Notes: generated by a model from the sequence alone, not told the origin. A stretch of DNA of 64,000 nt from Phocaeicola paurosaccharolyticus JCM 15092 (GCF_000613805.1 NZ_BAJR01000013.1:1-64000); one strand, 5' to 3'. Counted from the stretch's first letter, positions 9,726-20,269 are shown. Made by a program: numbers and translations.

Positions 9726-10373
9726 CTATTTTATCTTAGGCTTAAGTGAAAACTTGCATAGCCCGTTAAGACCGCACTCGCTGCACTTAGGTGAACGTGC
9801 TATACAGACATATCTTCCATGTAATATGAGCCAGTGATGTGCTTTCGAGAGAATCTCCTCAGGCATATACTTCATTAGATATTTTTCAGTGGCAAGAGGT
9901 GTTGTGCATGAATCAGGTACTAGGCCTATTCGATGACTTACTCTGAATACGTGAGTGTCGACAGCCATGGCTGCTTTATTGAAAGCAACACTCTGCATCA
10001 CATTGGCAGTTTTTCTACCTACTCCAGGTAGCTTTACAAGTTGTTCAAGTGTATCAGGGACTTCACCGTTAAAATCTTTAATAAGCATCTTTGCCATGCC
10101 TACAAGGTGCTTTGCCTTATTGTTAGGATAACTAACAGTCTTTATATATTCAAAAATAATCTCGGGTGTTGCATTTGCCATAGCCTCAGCAGTAGGGTAG
10201 TGGGCAAGCAGGATAGGTGTGATCATGTTCACTCTCTTGTCGGTGCATTGCGCACTGAGTATTACAGCTACAAGTAGTTCGAAAGGAGTGTTGTATTGCA
10301 GTTCTGTTTCTGCAATGGGCATTGTGGTTTCAAAATAATCTATTACTTTGGAATATATCTCTTTCTTTCTCAT
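9726..10373 (-). CDS. nth: Endonuclease III
   Basis: This base-excision-repair enzyme removes oxidised pyrimidines and nicks the abasic site. The 215-residue protein has the helix-hairpin-helix LPGVGRKTANV with catalytic Lys near residue 120, the catalytic Asp of AVDTHVFRV near 138, and a C-terminal 4Fe-4S loop with four Cys (C-X6-C-X2-C-X5-C, in CIARSPKCSECGLNGLC). The start is the first ATG. A minus-strand -7 box (TATATTTG) lies at 10396-10403. It is a single gene, convergent with the murB operon. Confidence 0.97.
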   Translation of the reverse strand: MRKKEIYSKVIDYFETTMPIAETELQYNTPFELLVAVILSAQCTDKRVNMITPILLAHYPTAEAMANATPEIIFEYIKTVSYPNNKAKHLVGMAKMLIKDFNGEVPDTLEQLVKLPGVGRKTANVMQSVAFNKAAMAVDTHVFRVSHRIGLVPDSCTTPLATEKYLMKYMPEEILSKAHHWLILHGRYVCIARSPKCSECGLNGLCKFSLKPKIK

Positions 10374-10499
10374 CTTCTATTTTGTGATATTAGTACAAAT
10401 ATATAGAGAAATAATCTTTTGGATAATATTATATAAACATTATTATAATTCCTGCGTAATTATCAATGTGATGTTTTATTACTTATTTATATACAATTA

Positions 10500-10549
10500 A
10501 GCTCCATCTGAATCACTCTATAGATGCAATTAGTGAACAGATGGAGCTA
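10500..10549 (-). terminator. Terminator of the GH30 gene
   Basis: A perfect 11-bp stem (AGCTCCATCTG and CAGATGGAGCT) encloses a 28-nt loop. It lies about 40 nt past the GH30 stop codon. Confidence 0.6.
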
Positions 10550-10589
10550 TAATTTTTTTATCGGATACGATATAAGTAATTATAGATTA

Positions 10590-12227
10590 TTATAATTTCA
10601 ATCGAATAGATATTATACTTTGAGCGGAGATTGGAACATAGAATTTACTTTCACTCCCTTCTGTTGTAACACTCTTCATGTCTCTCTTTTCGGTTGTCTC
10701 CTCTGCTGTTACTGACTTCACACCTGGATAATCTATAGAAAGCATATTTGATTCATTGCCAAAGTTTAATGCTACTATTGTTATTTTGTCACCACTCTTA
10801 TTGATATAAGCAGTAGCTTTGATATTTGTATCTGAAGTCTGAGCATCAATACGTGTTGTGTTAGCTGCATATTTGGCATAATGAGAAAGAACATAACCAT
10901 TCTTTGTTATTAAACCTTCAGATACAGGAGAACGGCTGTCATTATCGCCCATCAAACCATAGAAACGCTTAAGATACCAATATACATAGGCACTGCAGTT
11001 TCCCTCCATTGTCATATGAATTTCTTTTGCCAGATGGGTTAATACATAATTCCATTTTTGGAATAGCCATTTTGAAGAATCACTCTCTTTTTCGCCGTCA
11101 TTGAATAGATGTTCTGTCATCCACCATGTCTTTCCTGACAGACGGCTATAAAGAGAGCAAATATAGTCATGGCGGTTCTTAACATAGCTGTAATCTAAAT
11201 CTATAAATCCTTGGTATATATGTCCCGCTATTATATCTGTCTGAGCCATCGCCTCAGCATCATTTATTATAGGATCTGTATATTGAGGTTGTGTGCCGCA
11301 TGCTTCCGGTGACATCAAAAGGACTCCGGTATTACGTATTCTTTGACCTTCTGCTTTGACAAAATCAACCACTTCATTAGGATACCAGAATGTAAAATCC
11401 ATATCAGGCTCGTTTTGTACAGATATGGCATGTAAGTTCACTCCTTGTCCTTTCATGTAGTTAATATAGCGTATCAGGTGGTCGGCATAAGCTGTATAGT
11501 TCTCTTTCTTTAGATGTTTTACATCACGACCATTTACACTTATCGTCTCAGCCAGTGCTGTAGTACAATCCCATGGACAGGCAAAAACAATTCCTCCCAT
11601 TTGCTGAACCGCTTTTGCTGCTTCAACATCAGCACTCCAATCAGCTTCGTTTGGATAAATCATCAGTCTTAGAATATTATATCCTAGTCCATCTTTGCCA
11701 TACATACTCTGAAGTTGAGAAAGATTTATAAGGTTGTTCCCACACCAAATTTTTGGGTTGTACATACCTCCAAATCCAACTACAGACTGATGTTTTTGAG
11801 AAGTGTTAATTGATAAGTTCACTATGCTCATAGCAGCTTCCTGTCTAATTGTAATTTTTGTGGTAGTATTGTTTACTTCATCTGTCAGTATTATTGTTTG
11901 TGTACGCTCATTTAATCCGGTATTGGCATTACAAGCCACCTTTATAGTAACAGTTTGTGGCTTGCCATCCAACATACCACCTGTTGTTGGAGTTATGGTT
12001 TTTATAATATCACCATCACCTTTGGTGATACTCCATTTGCTATATGCCCAGTCAATAGCTAGTGAATATTCACTAGCACCTGCAGTCGCACTCATCTCAG
12101 TTTTCTCGAAATAGGCATAAGCTTTCTTTTTATTACCTGTGTTGTTGGCAATGTCATCTCCTCCTGAGCATGATGAAAGCATTACAATTAAACATATTAG
12201 GTAAAATGATAAAAGGTTTTTCTTCAT
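10590..12227 (-). CDS. GH30 family glycoside hydrolase lipoprotein with BACON-like domain
   Basis: This is a 545-residue secreted lipoprotein (lipobox LSSC, Cys near residue 20). An all-beta BACON-like domain (about 35-135) is followed by a GH30 catalytic barrel and a C-terminal beta-domain. The likely acid/base is Glu273 in VQNEPDMDF and the nucleophile is Glu372 in MTEHLF. The region YVYWYLKRFYGLMGD followed by KNGYVLSHYAKY resembles subfamily 8 glucuronoxylanases, so xylan is the best guess; other GH30 activities remain possible. It is a lone gene with no SusCD partner beside it. A -7 box (TACATTTG, minus) at 12366-12373 implies a long leader. Confidence 0.9.
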   Translation of the reverse strand: MKKNLLSFYLICLIVMLSSCSGGDDIANNTGNKKKAYAYFEKTEMSATAGASEYSLAIDWAYSKWSITKGDGDIIKTITPTTGGMLDGKPQTVTIKVACNANTGLNERTQTIILTDEVNNTTTKITIRQEAAMSIVNLSINTSQKHQSVVGFGGMYNPKIWCGNNLINLSQLQSMYGKDGLGYNILRLMIYPNEADWSADVEAAKAVQQMGGIVFACPWDCTTALAETISVNGRDVKHLKKENYTAYADHLIRYINYMKGQGVNLHAISVQNEPDMDFTFWYPNEVVDFVKAEGQRIRNTGVLLMSPEACGTQPQYTDPIINDAEAMAQTDIIAGHIYQGFIDLDYSYVKNRHDYICSLYSRLSGKTWWMTEHLFNDGEKESDSSKWLFQKWNYVLTHLAKEIHMTMEGNCSAYVYWYLKRFYGLMGDNDSRSPVSEGLITKNGYVLSHYAKYAANTTRIDAQTSDTNIKATAYINKSGDKITIVALNFGNESNMLSIDYPGVKSVTAEETTEKRDMKSVTTEGSESKFYVPISAQSIISIRLKL

Positions 12228-12460
12228 AGTAATAAATTACAAAGTGTTATTAGAAATATTAGTAGTTAAATTTTTGAACAAAGGCTCATGAAAATATTAT
12301 ATAAAAAAGCTTTTAGTGTCATAAAATCTAAATTAATAGATGAATGCATTTTTATATTTATTGAGCAAATGTAAATAAAAATTTATAGAAATAATATTTG
12401 TCGCTGCAACTCTTTTATTAATAGTAGTTGAGCTATTTATGATTATTCAATAAATATACT

Positions 12461-12468
12461 TATATTTG
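12461..12468 (+). promoter_or_regulatory. -7 promoter box of the queuosine operon
   Basis: TATATTTG lies about 40 nt before the riboswitch-like element, so transcription would start near 12475 and the whole aptamer would be in the leader. I see no -33 TTTG at the right spacing. Confidence 0.5.
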
Positions 12469-12507
12469 CAGCCGAAATAATAGACATCTGATGCCGTGAA
12501 TAGCGGT

Positions 12508-12540
12508 CGTGTATTCTAGATTAACCACGTAAAAAACAAG
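12508..12540 (+). promoter_or_regulatory. Putative preQ1-I riboswitch
   Basis: The 33-nt stretch just before the transporter start folds like the compact class I preQ1 aptamer. P1 is CGUG (12508-12511) with CACG (12526-12529). The loop holds CUAG (12516-12519), which can pair with CAAG (12537-12540) at the end of an A-rich tail. U12512 and C12525 sit where the known aptamer has its ligand-contacting U and specificity C. The tail ends 3 nt before the ATG, so ligand binding would mask the ribosome-binding region and control translation. All three downstream genes belong to the queuosine pathway, which supports the call. Confidence 0.72.
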
Positions 12541-12543
12541 AAA

Positions 12544-13233
12544 ATGAGTAAAAGTAACAACACTGTTTCTGTATCTTTCATGATACTTGGCATACTATTC
12601 TGTGTATGCTTAGTCGCTGCAAACCTCTTAGAGTCTAAAGTGGTCCAGATAGGGCAACTTACCGTAACAGCAGGTCTTGTGGTCTTCCCAATTTCTTATA
12701 TTATTAATGACTGTATAGCCGAAGTATGGGGCTTTAAGAAGGCACGTCTTATCATATGGATGGGTTTCCTGATGAACTTCCTTGTAGTTTTACTTGGACA
12801 GATAGCAATAATTCTTCCTGCTGCTCCTTTCTGGAAAGGTGAGGAGGGTTTCAATTTTGTCTTTGGCATGGCCCCAAGAATAGCAGCTGCAAGTCTGTTG
12901 GCTTTCCTTGTTGGCTCATTCCTTAATGCTTTCGTTATGAGTAAGATGAAAAAAGCCAGCAATGGTAAACATTTCTCTATTCGTGCTATTGCCTCTACTC
13001 TTGTTGGTGAGAGTGCAGATTCTTTAATCTTCTTCCCGATAGCCTTTGGTGGCCTTATTCCTATGGATGAACTTTTAAAGATGATGCTTATCCAAGCTAT
13101 TCTAAAGACTCTTTATGAGGTGATTATTCTTCCTGTAACCATAAAAGTGGTGAATTATATCAAGAAGGTTGATGGAAGTGATGTATTCGATGATAATATA
13201 TCATACAATGTATTGAAAGTAAAGGAGATTTAA
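12544..13233 (+). CDS. yhhQ: Queuosine precursor transporter (YhhQ/VUT family)
   Basis: This is a 229-residue integral membrane protein with about six hydrophobic segments. The family signature [18 protein letters not shown] is near residue 55 and [14 protein letters not shown] near 160. Members import queuosine precursors such as preQ0 or preQ1. It leads an operon with queC (4-nt gap) and queF, and its translation start is 3 nt past the preQ1-like aptamer, which fits feedback by the imported or synthesised base. Confidence 0.93.
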   Translation: MSKSNNTVSVSFMILGILFCVCLVAANLLESKVVQIGQLTVTAGLVVFPISYIINDCIAEVWGFKKARLIIWMGFLMNFLVVLLGQIAIILPAAPFWKGEEGFNFVFGMAPRIAAASLLAFLVGSFLNAFVMSKMKKASNGKHFSIRAIASTLVGESADSLIFFPIAFGGLIPMDELLKMMLIQAILKTLYEVIILPVTIKVVNYIKKVDGSDVFDDNISYNVLKVKEI

Positions 13234-13237
13234 TTTC

Positions 13238-13921
13238 ATGAAAAATAGTGATGCGCTGGTCGTTTTCAGCGGAGGGCAGGATTCAACAACCTGTCTGTTC
13301 TGGGCCAAGAGAAGATTCAGAAAAGTATATGCTATAAGCTTTATCTATGGGCAGAAACATATCAGAGAGATTGAACTGGCAAAAACAATAGCCGATAAGG
13401 CCGGTGTAGATTTCCATGTCATCGATCTCTCTTTCATAGGAAACTTAGGAAAGAACTCTCTCACCGATACATCAATAAAGATGGATGAAGAGAAGCCTGA
13501 TGACACGTTCCCAAATACTTTTGTACCGGGACGTAATCTATTCTTTCTTAGTGCAGCAGCAGTATATGCTCGTGAAAAGGGAGTTAAGCATATAGTAACA
13601 GGAGTCTCTCAGACAGATTTCAGTGGATATCCTGATTGCAGAGATAACTTTATAAAGTCGCTGAACGTAACACTCAATCTTGCTATGGACGATCAGTTCG
13701 TTATTCATACACCATTAATGTGGATTGATAAAGCTCAGACATGGGCACTCGCTGATAAATTGGGAGTTATTGACCTTGTTCACAAGGAGACGCTGACATG
13801 CTATAATGGGATAGAAGGTGACGGATGTGGACATTGCCCTGCATGCAGGTTGCGTAGAGAGGGACTGGAAAGATATCTTGATAATAGAGAAGAGTATTTA
13901 AAAGAATATTATACAGAGTAA
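13238..13921 (+). CDS. queC: 7-cyano-7-deazaguanine (preQ0) synthase
   Basis: QueC converts 7-carboxy-7-deazaguanine to preQ0 using ATP and ammonia. The 227-residue protein has the PP-loop SGGQDSTTC near residue 10 and a C-terminal zinc site of four Cys in [19 protein letters not shown]. It lies between the transporter and queF in one tight operon and would share riboswitch-controlled transcript levels, though translational control acts directly only on the first gene. Confidence 0.97.
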   Translation: MKNSDALVVFSGGQDSTTCLFWAKRRFRKVYAISFIYGQKHIREIELAKTIADKAGVDFHVIDLSFIGNLGKNSLTDTSIKMDEEKPDDTFPNTFVPGRNLFFLSAAAVYAREKGVKHIVTGVSQTDFSGYPDCRDNFIKSLNVTLNLAMDDQFVIHTPLMWIDKAQTWALADKLGVIDLVHKETLTCYNGIEGDGCGHCPACRLRREGLERYLDNREEYLKEYYTE

Positions 13922-13931
13922 TAATTTATTT

Positions 13932-14387
13932 ATGGAAAGAAGTGAAGAATTGACAATATTGGGTCGCAAGAGTGATTACAAGCAGGATTATGCACCCGAG
14001 GTATTGGAAGCTTTTGTTAATAAACATCAGGAAAATGATTATTGGGTAAGATTCAATTGCCCTGAGTTTACTAGTCTTTGCCCTATTACAGGACAGCCTG
14101 ACTTTGCAGAGATCCGTATCAGTTACCTTCCTGATGTTAAGATGGTTGAGAGCAAGAGTCTCAAACTATATCTTTTCAGCTTCCGTAACCATGGAGACTT
14201 TCATGAAGATTGTATAAACATAATTATGAAAGATCTTATAAAACTTATGGATCCAAAATATATTGAGGTGACAGGAATATTCACCCCTCGTGGAGGTATA
14301 TCAATCTATCCATATAGTAATTATGGCCGTCCAGGTACAAAGTATGAAGAACTGGCCATATATAGATTAAAAAATCACGATCTTTAA
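13932..14387 (+). CDS. queF: NADPH-dependent 7-cyano-7-deazaguanine reductase
   Basis: QueF reduces the nitrile of preQ0 to the amine of preQ1. This 151-residue protein is the short, unimodular form. It has the active-site Cys in [15 protein letters not shown] near residue 56 and the substrate-binding [20 protein letters not shown] near 77. It ends the operon. Its stop codon overlaps that of dnaX on the other strand by two bases, so no terminator separates the convergent genes. Confidence 0.97.
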   Translation: MERSEELTILGRKSDYKQDYAPEVLEAFVNKHQENDYWVRFNCPEFTSLCPITGQPDFAEIRISYLPDVKMVESKSLKLYLFSFRNHGDFHEDCINIIMKDLIKLMDPKYIEVTGIFTPRGGISIYPYSNYGRPGTKYEELAIYRLKNHDL

Positions 14388-16180
14388 GAGAGCTCAAGGC
14401 CGAATGCCTCTTTCATCTTAAGAAGGCTAGGGTTCTTTTGGCTCATAAGTTGGAAACGTTCTTTGTGGGAGTATGCACGGATAATCTCTTTATTCTCGCT
14501 TACTCTCACTTTCATTGTTATATAGCGGTTATGAAGTTTCTCACAGAGATGTTTCTCTATCAAAGGACGTAGTTCATTCATATACTTCTCAACCATCTCA
14601 TTGTCTACAACAACTTCGAACAGGGTATCATCAAGAAGTTTAGGAGATATGTTCATCATTCTTGAGGCATTGGCTTTCTCTTCATCAGGAAGAGAGGTAG
14701 CAAAGTCTCTCCAATAGTAACTCAAATCTTTCTCGTTGAATATATAGTCTTTATAATCTTCTTCAACGACATTATCCTTCAAGGTCTCTTCGTTATCTTT
14801 CTCTGTGCTCTTAAGCAAACTCCTTTTTAAAGAGAAACGGATGTCGCTCTCCTTCATAACAGGAATATTGCTCTTTGCCTCTTTCTTAGGCAGTGGAGAT
14901 TTTGGTATATTTAGAGACTTTTTGTCTCTATTTTCAGATACAGTGGAAGAGGAAGAGGTTGATTCTGATTTATCGTTATCTACCTCTCTCTCCTGAGCAG
15001 AGCCGTTGTTCTTAACAGCAGCTTGCTTAAATATTGGTTTTAATATATGCTTAGGGCGACGCCCATGACCTATGCCATCCTCATCAGGCAAGGTTGCCTG
15101 GGCACACTCTATCAGAGTAAGCTCAACAAGAAGGCGTTTATTTTTACTTGTCTTATAATTGATGTCGCAGTTATTGCATAGCTTCATCGTCTTATATAGG
15201 AACTTTGTATCACATCTTGAAGCTTGCTCTGTATATTTCCCTTTTACAGAGTCGCTCACCTCAAGCAGCTCGACAGTTGCTTTGTCCTTACTCACAAGCA
15301 GATCACGTAGGTGAGATGCTAAGCCGTTGATGAAATTATTACCATCAAATCCTTTATTGACGATCTCATTCATGAGAAGCATGGCAGCTGTAACGTCATT
15401 TTTTAGGAATATATCTACTAGTCGGAAGTAGTAATCGTAATCTAAAACATTGAGATTCTCGATGACACTCTTATAAGTAACATTTGCATTAGTAAAACTT
15501 ACAATCTGATCGAATATTGAGAGTGCATCACGCATACCACCATCAGCCTTCTGAGCAATAACCATTAACGCTTCCAGTTCAACTACTATACTCTCTTTCG
15601 AAGCTACATACTTAAGATGCTCAACAGTCTCGTTTATTCCTATTCTGTTGAAATCATAGATCTGACAGCGGCTAAGTATGGTAGGAAGTATCTTATGTTT
15701 CTCGGTAGTGGCGAGAATAAAAATAGCATGATGAGGTGGCTCTTCCAATGTCTTTAGGAAAGCATTGAAAGCAGAGCTTGATAGCATATGAACCTCATCA
15801 ATTATATATACTTTATATTTACCTATCTGAGGCGGTATTCGAACCTGTTCAATCAATGTCCTTATATCATCAACTGAGTTGTTTGATGCAGCATCAAGTT
15901 CATGTATGTTGTATGATCGCTGCTCGTTGAAAGCTTTGCAGGACTCGCATTCGTTACATGCCTCGCCATCTGCAAGAGGATTCAAACAATTTATTGTTTT
16001 TGCAAAAATACGTGCACAGGTAGTTTTTCCTACTCCTCTGGGACCACAAAAAAGATATGCATGCGCCAGCTTGTTGTTGGCTATAGCATTTTTCAGAGTA
16101 GTTGTCAAAGACTTTTGGCCAACTACTGAGTCGAATGTTGTGGGACGGTATTTACGCGCTGATACTATATAATTTTCCAT
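14384..16180 (-). CDS. dnaX: DNA polymerase III subunit gamma/tau
   Basis: This is the clamp-loader ATPase of the replicative polymerase. The 598-residue protein has Walker [10 protein letters not shown] near residue 45, a four-Cys zinc module ([17 protein letters not shown]), a DEVH-type Walker B ([20 protein letters not shown]) and sensor regions, then a charged low-complexity linker (about 380-470) and a C-terminal tau-like domain. A minus-strand -7 box (TACATTTG) at 16210-16217 supports the first ATG. I see no obvious slippery site for a separate gamma form. Confidence 0.96.
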   Translation of the reverse strand: MENYIVSARKYRPTTFDSVVGQKSLTTTLKNAIANNKLAHAYLFCGPRGVGKTTCARIFAKTINCLNPLADGEACNECESCKAFNEQRSYNIHELDAASNNSVDDIRTLIEQVRIPPQIGKYKVYIIDEVHMLSSSAFNAFLKTLEEPPHHAIFILATTEKHKILPTILSRCQIYDFNRIGINETVEHLKYVASKESIVVELEALMVIAQKADGGMRDALSIFDQIVSFTNANVTYKSVIENLNVLDYDYYFRLVDIFLKNDVTAAMLLMNEIVNKGFDGNNFINGLASHLRDLLVSKDKATVELLEVSDSVKGKYTEQASRCDTKFLYKTMKLCNNCDINYKTSKNKRLLVELTLIECAQATLPDEDGIGHGRRPKHILKPIFKQAAVKNNGSAQEREVDNDKSESTSSSSTVSENRDKKSLNIPKSPLPKKEAKSNIPVMKESDIRFSLKRSLLKSTEKDNEETLKDNVVEEDYKDYIFNEKDLSYYWRDFATSLPDEEKANASRMMNISPKLLDDTLFEVVVDNEMVEKYMNELRPLIEKHLCEKLHNRYITMKVRVSENKEIIRAYSHKERFQLMSQKNPSLLKMKEAFGLELS

Positions 16181-16263
16181 AACTTGGAGAAAACAAATAA
16201 TGAGTTATGCAAATGTAATACAAAATATCCTCTTTTCAGAGATAGCCGTGAATGAAATATTCT

Positions 16264-16271
16264 TATATTTG
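16264..16271 (+). promoter_or_regulatory. -7 promoter box of the divIC-like gene
   Basis: TATATTTG matches TAnnTTTG 19 nt before the ATG at 16291. The leader would be very short. Confidence 0.5.
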
Positions 16272-16290
16272 CAAATAAACATTGATATAA

Positions 16291-16599
16291 ATGGGCGTTA
16301 ACAGATTGCTTAAAGTTTGGAACTATATAAGGAAACATAAGTACATGTTTACTTTTGTTGTTTTTATCATTATTATCGGTTTTATTGATGAAAACAGTCT
16401 AGTTCGTCGTGTGCAACACCAACGTGAAATTATCAATCTTAATTCTCAGATAGAAACCTACCGCAAGCAGTATGAGGAGGATTCAAAAATGTTGAAGGAG
16501 ATAACATCCAATCCTCAGACTATTGAGAAGGTAGCTCGTGAGAAATACTATATGAAGAAACCTAACGAGGATATCTATATAATTCAGAATAATGAATAA
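16291..16599 (+). CDS. Septum formation initiator (FtsB/DivIC family)
   Basis: This 102-residue bitopic membrane protein has a short basic cytoplasmic start, one transmembrane helix (about 20-38), a coiled coil (about 42-75) and the conserved tail NPQTIEKVAREKYYMKKPNE. These are the marks of FtsB/DivIC proteins, which join FtsL and FtsQ in the division complex. It overlaps the next gene by 8 nt and is therefore probably translationally coupled to it. Confidence 0.9.
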   Translation: MGVNRLLKVWNYIRKHKYMFTFVVFIIIIGFIDENSLVRRVQHQREIINLNSQIETYRKQYEEDSKMLKEITSNPQTIEKVAREKYYMKKPNEDIYIIQNNE

Positions 16600-16936
16600 A
16601 CTTTATGATATAATAGGCTATGCCGGAGCCACGATGATTCTTGCCGGTGCAGTATTAGAGATTCTCAAGCTCTCTTTTTCACCATACATATTCTCTATAG
16701 GAGCAGTCTTTTTTGCTTATGTACAGATTGTTCATAATACATACAATGGCTCAAACTATATAGTGAAACGTCTTCGTCGTCAGCAGATTCTTGGTGCTTT
16801 TCTACTTATTGTTGCCGGATTTATGATGATATTGCTGAAGAATAATGAGTGGATACTCTGTATGACTATTGCTGCGGTGTTTGAACTATACTCTGCTTTC
16901 CGAATTCCTTACGAGATAGAAAAGGAGAAGAAATAA
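16592..16936 (+). CDS. Small four-helix membrane protein, conserved hypothetical
   Basis: The 114-residue protein is almost entirely hydrophobic, with four predicted transmembrane helices and an IVKRLRRQQILG basic loop between helices 2 and 3. I recognise no enzymatic motif. It overlaps the divIC-like gene by 8 nt, which suggests joint expression and possibly an envelope or division role, but that is inference from position only. Confidence 0.7.
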   Translation: MNKLYDIIGYAGATMILAGAVLEILKLSFSPYIFSIGAVFFAYVQIVHNTYNGSNYIVKRLRRQQILGAFLLIVAGFMMILLKNNEWILCMTIAAVFELYSAFRIPYEIEKEKK

Positions 16937-16982
16937 TCGGAATAAAGATGATGTTACTGAAACAGAGATAATAATCTCTTTT

Positions 16983-16990
16983 TATATTTG
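16983..16990 (+). promoter_or_regulatory. -7 promoter box of the cation efflux gene
   Basis: TATATTTG lies 18 nt before the ATG at 17009, giving the exporter its own promoter separate from the gene upstream. Confidence 0.5.
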
Positions 16991-17008
16991 TAGCCAAAAC
17001 AGATAAAA

Positions 17009-17899
17009 ATGGAACAAGAACATCATCACCATCACCATAATCATGGAAATGCAGAGAAAAATATTTCCATAGCATTTTACCTGAATGCATTCTTTGTATT
17101 AGTTGAGATAGTAGGAGGATTATTGACCAATAGTATTGCTATCCTTACCGATGCTTTACATGACTTTGGCGATTGTCTCTCTCTTGCTACAGCATGGGCT
17201 CTTCAGAAAAAGTCGACTAAAGGCCGTGACAGTAACTACTCCTATGGATACAAACGTTTCTCTCTTCTTGGATCAGTTTTCCTCTCAGGAGTTTTGACTA
17301 TAAGTTCCATATTTGTTCTTGTAGCTGCAGTAAGGCGTGTACTATCTCCAGAGGAGGTGAGCGCACAAGGTATGTTATGGATGGCTATAATTGGTATAAT
17401 TATTAATGGTTCTGCAGCTTTTAGTGTTAAGAAAGGATCGTCTCTAAATGAGAGAGCTGTATATCTTCATATAATGGAGGATGTGCTTGGTTGGGTAGGA
17501 GTGTTGGTTGTCAGTGTTGTTATGATGTTTACTGACTTACCTATACTCGATCCTATTTTGTCAATAGTAATAAGTTTATGGGTATTGAGCAATATCTACA
17601 AAAACTTGAAGAGTGTATTCAAAATATTACTTCAGGCTGTCCCTTATGATGTTCCTATTGATGAACTTACTTCTAAAATAACAGATATATCTGGAGTGGA
17701 ATCAATACACGACCTTCACATATGGAGTCTTGATGGAGAGAGCCATGTTATGACACTCCATGTTGTTACTGATGTTGCTGATCACTTCTCAATAAAGAAT
17801 AATATTCTAGACATAGTTTCTCAATATCATATAGTTCATGTGACAATAGAGTTTGAACCAATAGATTCTATCTGCACTACAGACTGTGACTGCTTATAG
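17009..17899 (+). CDS. Cation diffusion facilitator (zinc/cadmium-type efflux)
   Basis: This is a 296-residue CDF transporter that exports divalent metal ions by proton antiport. It has a His-rich N-terminus (EHHHHHHNHG), six transmembrane helices, the transport-site motif TDALHDFGDCLSLATAW in helix 2 with the HxxxD pair, and a C-terminal cytoplasmic domain (SIHDLHIWSLDGESHVMTLH). The closing CTTDCDC adds Cys ligands. Metal specificity is probably zinc (CzcD-like) but cannot be fixed by eye. Confidence 0.93.
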   Translation: MEQEHHHHHHNHGNAEKNISIAFYLNAFFVLVEIVGGLLTNSIAILTDALHDFGDCLSLATAWALQKKSTKGRDSNYSYGYKRFSLLGSVFLSGVLTISSIFVLVAAVRRVLSPEEVSAQGMLWMAIIGIIINGSAAFSVKKGSSLNERAVYLHIMEDVLGWVGVLVVSVVMMFTDLPILDPILSIVISLWVLSNIYKNLKSVFKILLQAVPYDVPIDELTSKITDISGVESIHDLHIWSLDGESHVMTLHVVTDVADHFSIKNNILDIVSQYHIVHVTIEFEPIDSICTTDCDCL

Positions 17900-17905
17900 A
17901 TACAA

Positions 17906-17947
17906 GAAAGAGCCCCGAATATTCAATGGAATATTCGGGGCTCTTTC
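17906..17947. terminator. Strong bidirectional terminator
   Basis: A perfect 19-bp stem begins GAAAGAGCCCCG, has loop AATG and ends CGGGGCTCTTTC. It lies between the convergent cation exporter and the S46 peptidase genes and serves both. Confidence 0.9.
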
Positions 17948-17962
17948 TATTGTTTAATATGT

Positions 17963-20128
17963 TTATTGCACGATTGTCATCTCATCAACGAGGTTTTTAC
18001 AACCACCAAGTTTATCTAATATAAATAGTACATAACGTATATCAACAGCAATGCATCTTTGTAAATCATTGTCGAAGTTGATGTCACCACTCAATGATTC
18101 CCAGTTGCCATCGAATGCTATACCAATAAGCTCTCCTTTACCATTTATAACAGGTGACCCTGAATTTCCTCCTGTTATATCATTTGTAGTAAGGAAGCAA
18201 GTAGGCATCTCCCCACTCTTCATAGCATAGCGTCCGAAATCTTTATTGCTGTAAAGCTCTTTTAGCTTTGTCGGTACGACAAATTCAGGATTTGTTGGGT
18301 CTTCTTTTTCCATAACTCCTTTTAAAGTAGTGTAGTAGTTATAGTGAACACCATCCTTTGGATCGTAAGATTTAATGTTTCCATAAGTCATACGTATTGT
18401 GAAGTTAGCATCAGGTGCTTTTGGAGTAGGCTGATACATCTCACAAAGTCCACGAACATATGTCTTGTGAAGAAGTTCAAGTTTATCCGCATCTTTCGCA
18501 GTCAAAGCTATTGCTTTATTGTATATAGAAAACTTGCCACGTACGAAGCCTGTCATAGGGTCATTATCAATAGCTTTTATAGTAGGCTTGCTGATGAACT
18601 TGTTGAAGTTTTTGTCATTAGAGAATATTGAGTTGTCGTAAAGGTTGTCAATATAAGCATCGAAATTACCTTTCCATTTCTTCTCTACCTCTTGGAATAG
18701 AGGCAGCAAAAATTCCTTACTAGCATTTCTACCATAAATAGGAATTAATCTCTTCATAACTTTTCTGTCAACTTCATGATCATAGTCTTTGTTGTGTATA
18801 TAATTATATACATCTTTCAGTTGAGCAATATATTTCTCAATCTTTGTTTTGTCTTTCTGCTGAACAGCAACTTTAAGGCTATCCATTACAACATATGGAG
18901 ATCCAAACTCAATTGCGTTCTGGAAAACTTCAGAGAAATATGTAAGGTTGGTAATTAGATCAGTTTTTTCTTTTATGATATTATCAATTTGTGATACCAC
19001 ATCCATGTACTCCTTATTGTTATTCTCTTTGGCGAACTGAGCAAATCTAATCTCCTGTTCATTTTTTGTCTCAAGTACTTTGTTGTCAACAATAGCTTTG
19101 TTCATACCGATAGAGTTCTTCCAGTAGTTGCTGCTTCTAGCATATTTGCTTGCATACTGAATTCTTGTCTTGTCGCTTTTTGACATTACATCTTTCAGTA
19201 CATTCAGGTATGCAGTACGTACATCTATTCTTGGCTTATTTGATGCATTCATACGCATTTCAACTTCTTGTTTTGTCAGATAGCGGCTTGTGCTTCCAGG
19301 AAATCCCATTATCATTGCGTAATCTCCATTTTCGAAACCTTTTAGAGAAATAGCAAAATGTTTCTTCACTTTAAGTGGAACATTATCTTTGCTATATTCT
19401 GCAGGTTCTCCGTTTTTATCAGCATAGATACGGAAAATTGAGAAGTCGCAAGTATGACGTGGCCACATCCAGTTGTCTGTCTCCCCACCGAATTTGCCTA
19501 TAGAAGATGGAGGAGCTGCAACCATACGTACGTCAGTATAGTTCTTGAGATACATCATGTAGAATTTGTTGCCTGCATAGAATGGAAGAGCCATAGCAAT
19601 AATTCCTGGTTTACCATTCAGATCGCTATTCTTTAACTGATCCTGAGCAAACTTATTAAGGAACTCTCTTCCCATAGCATCATATTCGTTAACCTTGCCC
19701 TCTTTTATCAAGGCATTGATAGAGTCGGTAATATCTACTATTCTCTCGACGAATTTGAAAGCTAGCCCCGGAGTAGGTAACTCTTCACTCCTGTTCTTAG
19801 CCCAAAAGCCATCTGTTAGGTAGTCGTGTTCAACAGAACTATGTTTTTGTATTGCCCCATAACCACAATGATGATTAGTCAGAATCAGTCCGTCAGTAGA
19901 TACAATCTCACCGGTACATCCACCTCCGAATATACCAACTGCATCTTTCAGTGAAACGCTGTTAGGACTATATAGCTCTTTACCGTCTATCATCAGTCCC
20001 TGAGTCTTCATCTTATCCAAAAGATTTTGCTCCTGCATAAGTTGAAGAAGCCACATTCCTTCATCTGCATGTAACTGTCCGAAGAGATTACACGAGAGTA
20101 AGATTAGGAGTAGTTTTATTTTCTTCAT
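17963..20128 (-). CDS. dpp7: S46 family dipeptidyl-peptidase, DPP7-type
   Basis: This periplasmic serine exopeptidase releases dipeptides from peptide N-termini. The 721-residue protein has a signal peptide cut near HA-DEG, the catalytic His region [11 protein letters not shown] (His86/87), the Asp region [11 protein letters not shown] and catalytic Ser656 in GGNSGSP. At the position that separates the two S46 types it has Gly674 (FDGNWE). By established DPP7/DPP11 work, Gly fits DPP7 (hydrophobic P1), whereas Arg would mark Asp/Glu-specific DPP11. It is a single gene, which fits an amino-acid-fermenting or peptide-using lifestyle. Confidence 0.94.
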   Translation of the reverse strand: MKKIKLLLILLSCNLFGQLHADEGMWLLQLMQEQNLLDKMKTQGLMIDGKELYSPNSVSLKDAVGIFGGGCTGEIVSTDGLILTNHHCGYGAIQKHSSVEHDYLTDGFWAKNRSEELPTPGLAFKFVERIVDITDSINALIKEGKVNEYDAMGREFLNKFAQDQLKNSDLNGKPGIIAMALPFYAGNKFYMMYLKNYTDVRMVAAPPSSIGKFGGETDNWMWPRHTCDFSIFRIYADKNGEPAEYSKDNVPLKVKKHFAISLKGFENGDYAMIMGFPGSTSRYLTKQEVEMRMNASNKPRIDVRTAYLNVLKDVMSKSDKTRIQYASKYARSSNYWKNSIGMNKAIVDNKVLETKNEQEIRFAQFAKENNNKEYMDVVSQIDNIIKEKTDLITNLTYFSEVFQNAIEFGSPYVVMDSLKVAVQQKDKTKIEKYIAQLKDVYNYIHNKDYDHEVDRKVMKRLIPIYGRNASKEFLLPLFQEVEKKWKGNFDAYIDNLYDNSIFSNDKNFNKFISKPTIKAIDNDPMTGFVRGKFSIYNKAIALTAKDADKLELLHKTYVRGLCEMYQPTPKAPDANFTIRMTYGNIKSYDPKDGVHYNYYTTLKGVMEKEDPTNPEFVVPTKLKELYSNKDFGRYAMKSGEMPTCFLTTNDITGGNSGSPVINGKGELIGIAFDGNWESLSGDINFDNDLQRCIAVDIRYVLFILDKLGGCKNLVDEMTIVQ

Positions 20129-20269
20129 ATAGTTTTAAATATTTATGTAATATTAATGCGAAAGTATAAAAAATAGTTGATTATTGCTATTTCATGAAAA
20201 TGTTAACCAATAATGCTATATTAAGTTTTAAATATTAATAAAAAATTTTTATTGATAGATTAAAGATTA

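Noticed and set aside
17021-17041. A run of six His near the N-terminus of the cation exporter that looks like a cloning tag
   Set aside because: His-rich N-termini are normal in CDF transporters, where they bind metal. The codons are mixed (CAT and CAC) and no vector sequence flanks them.
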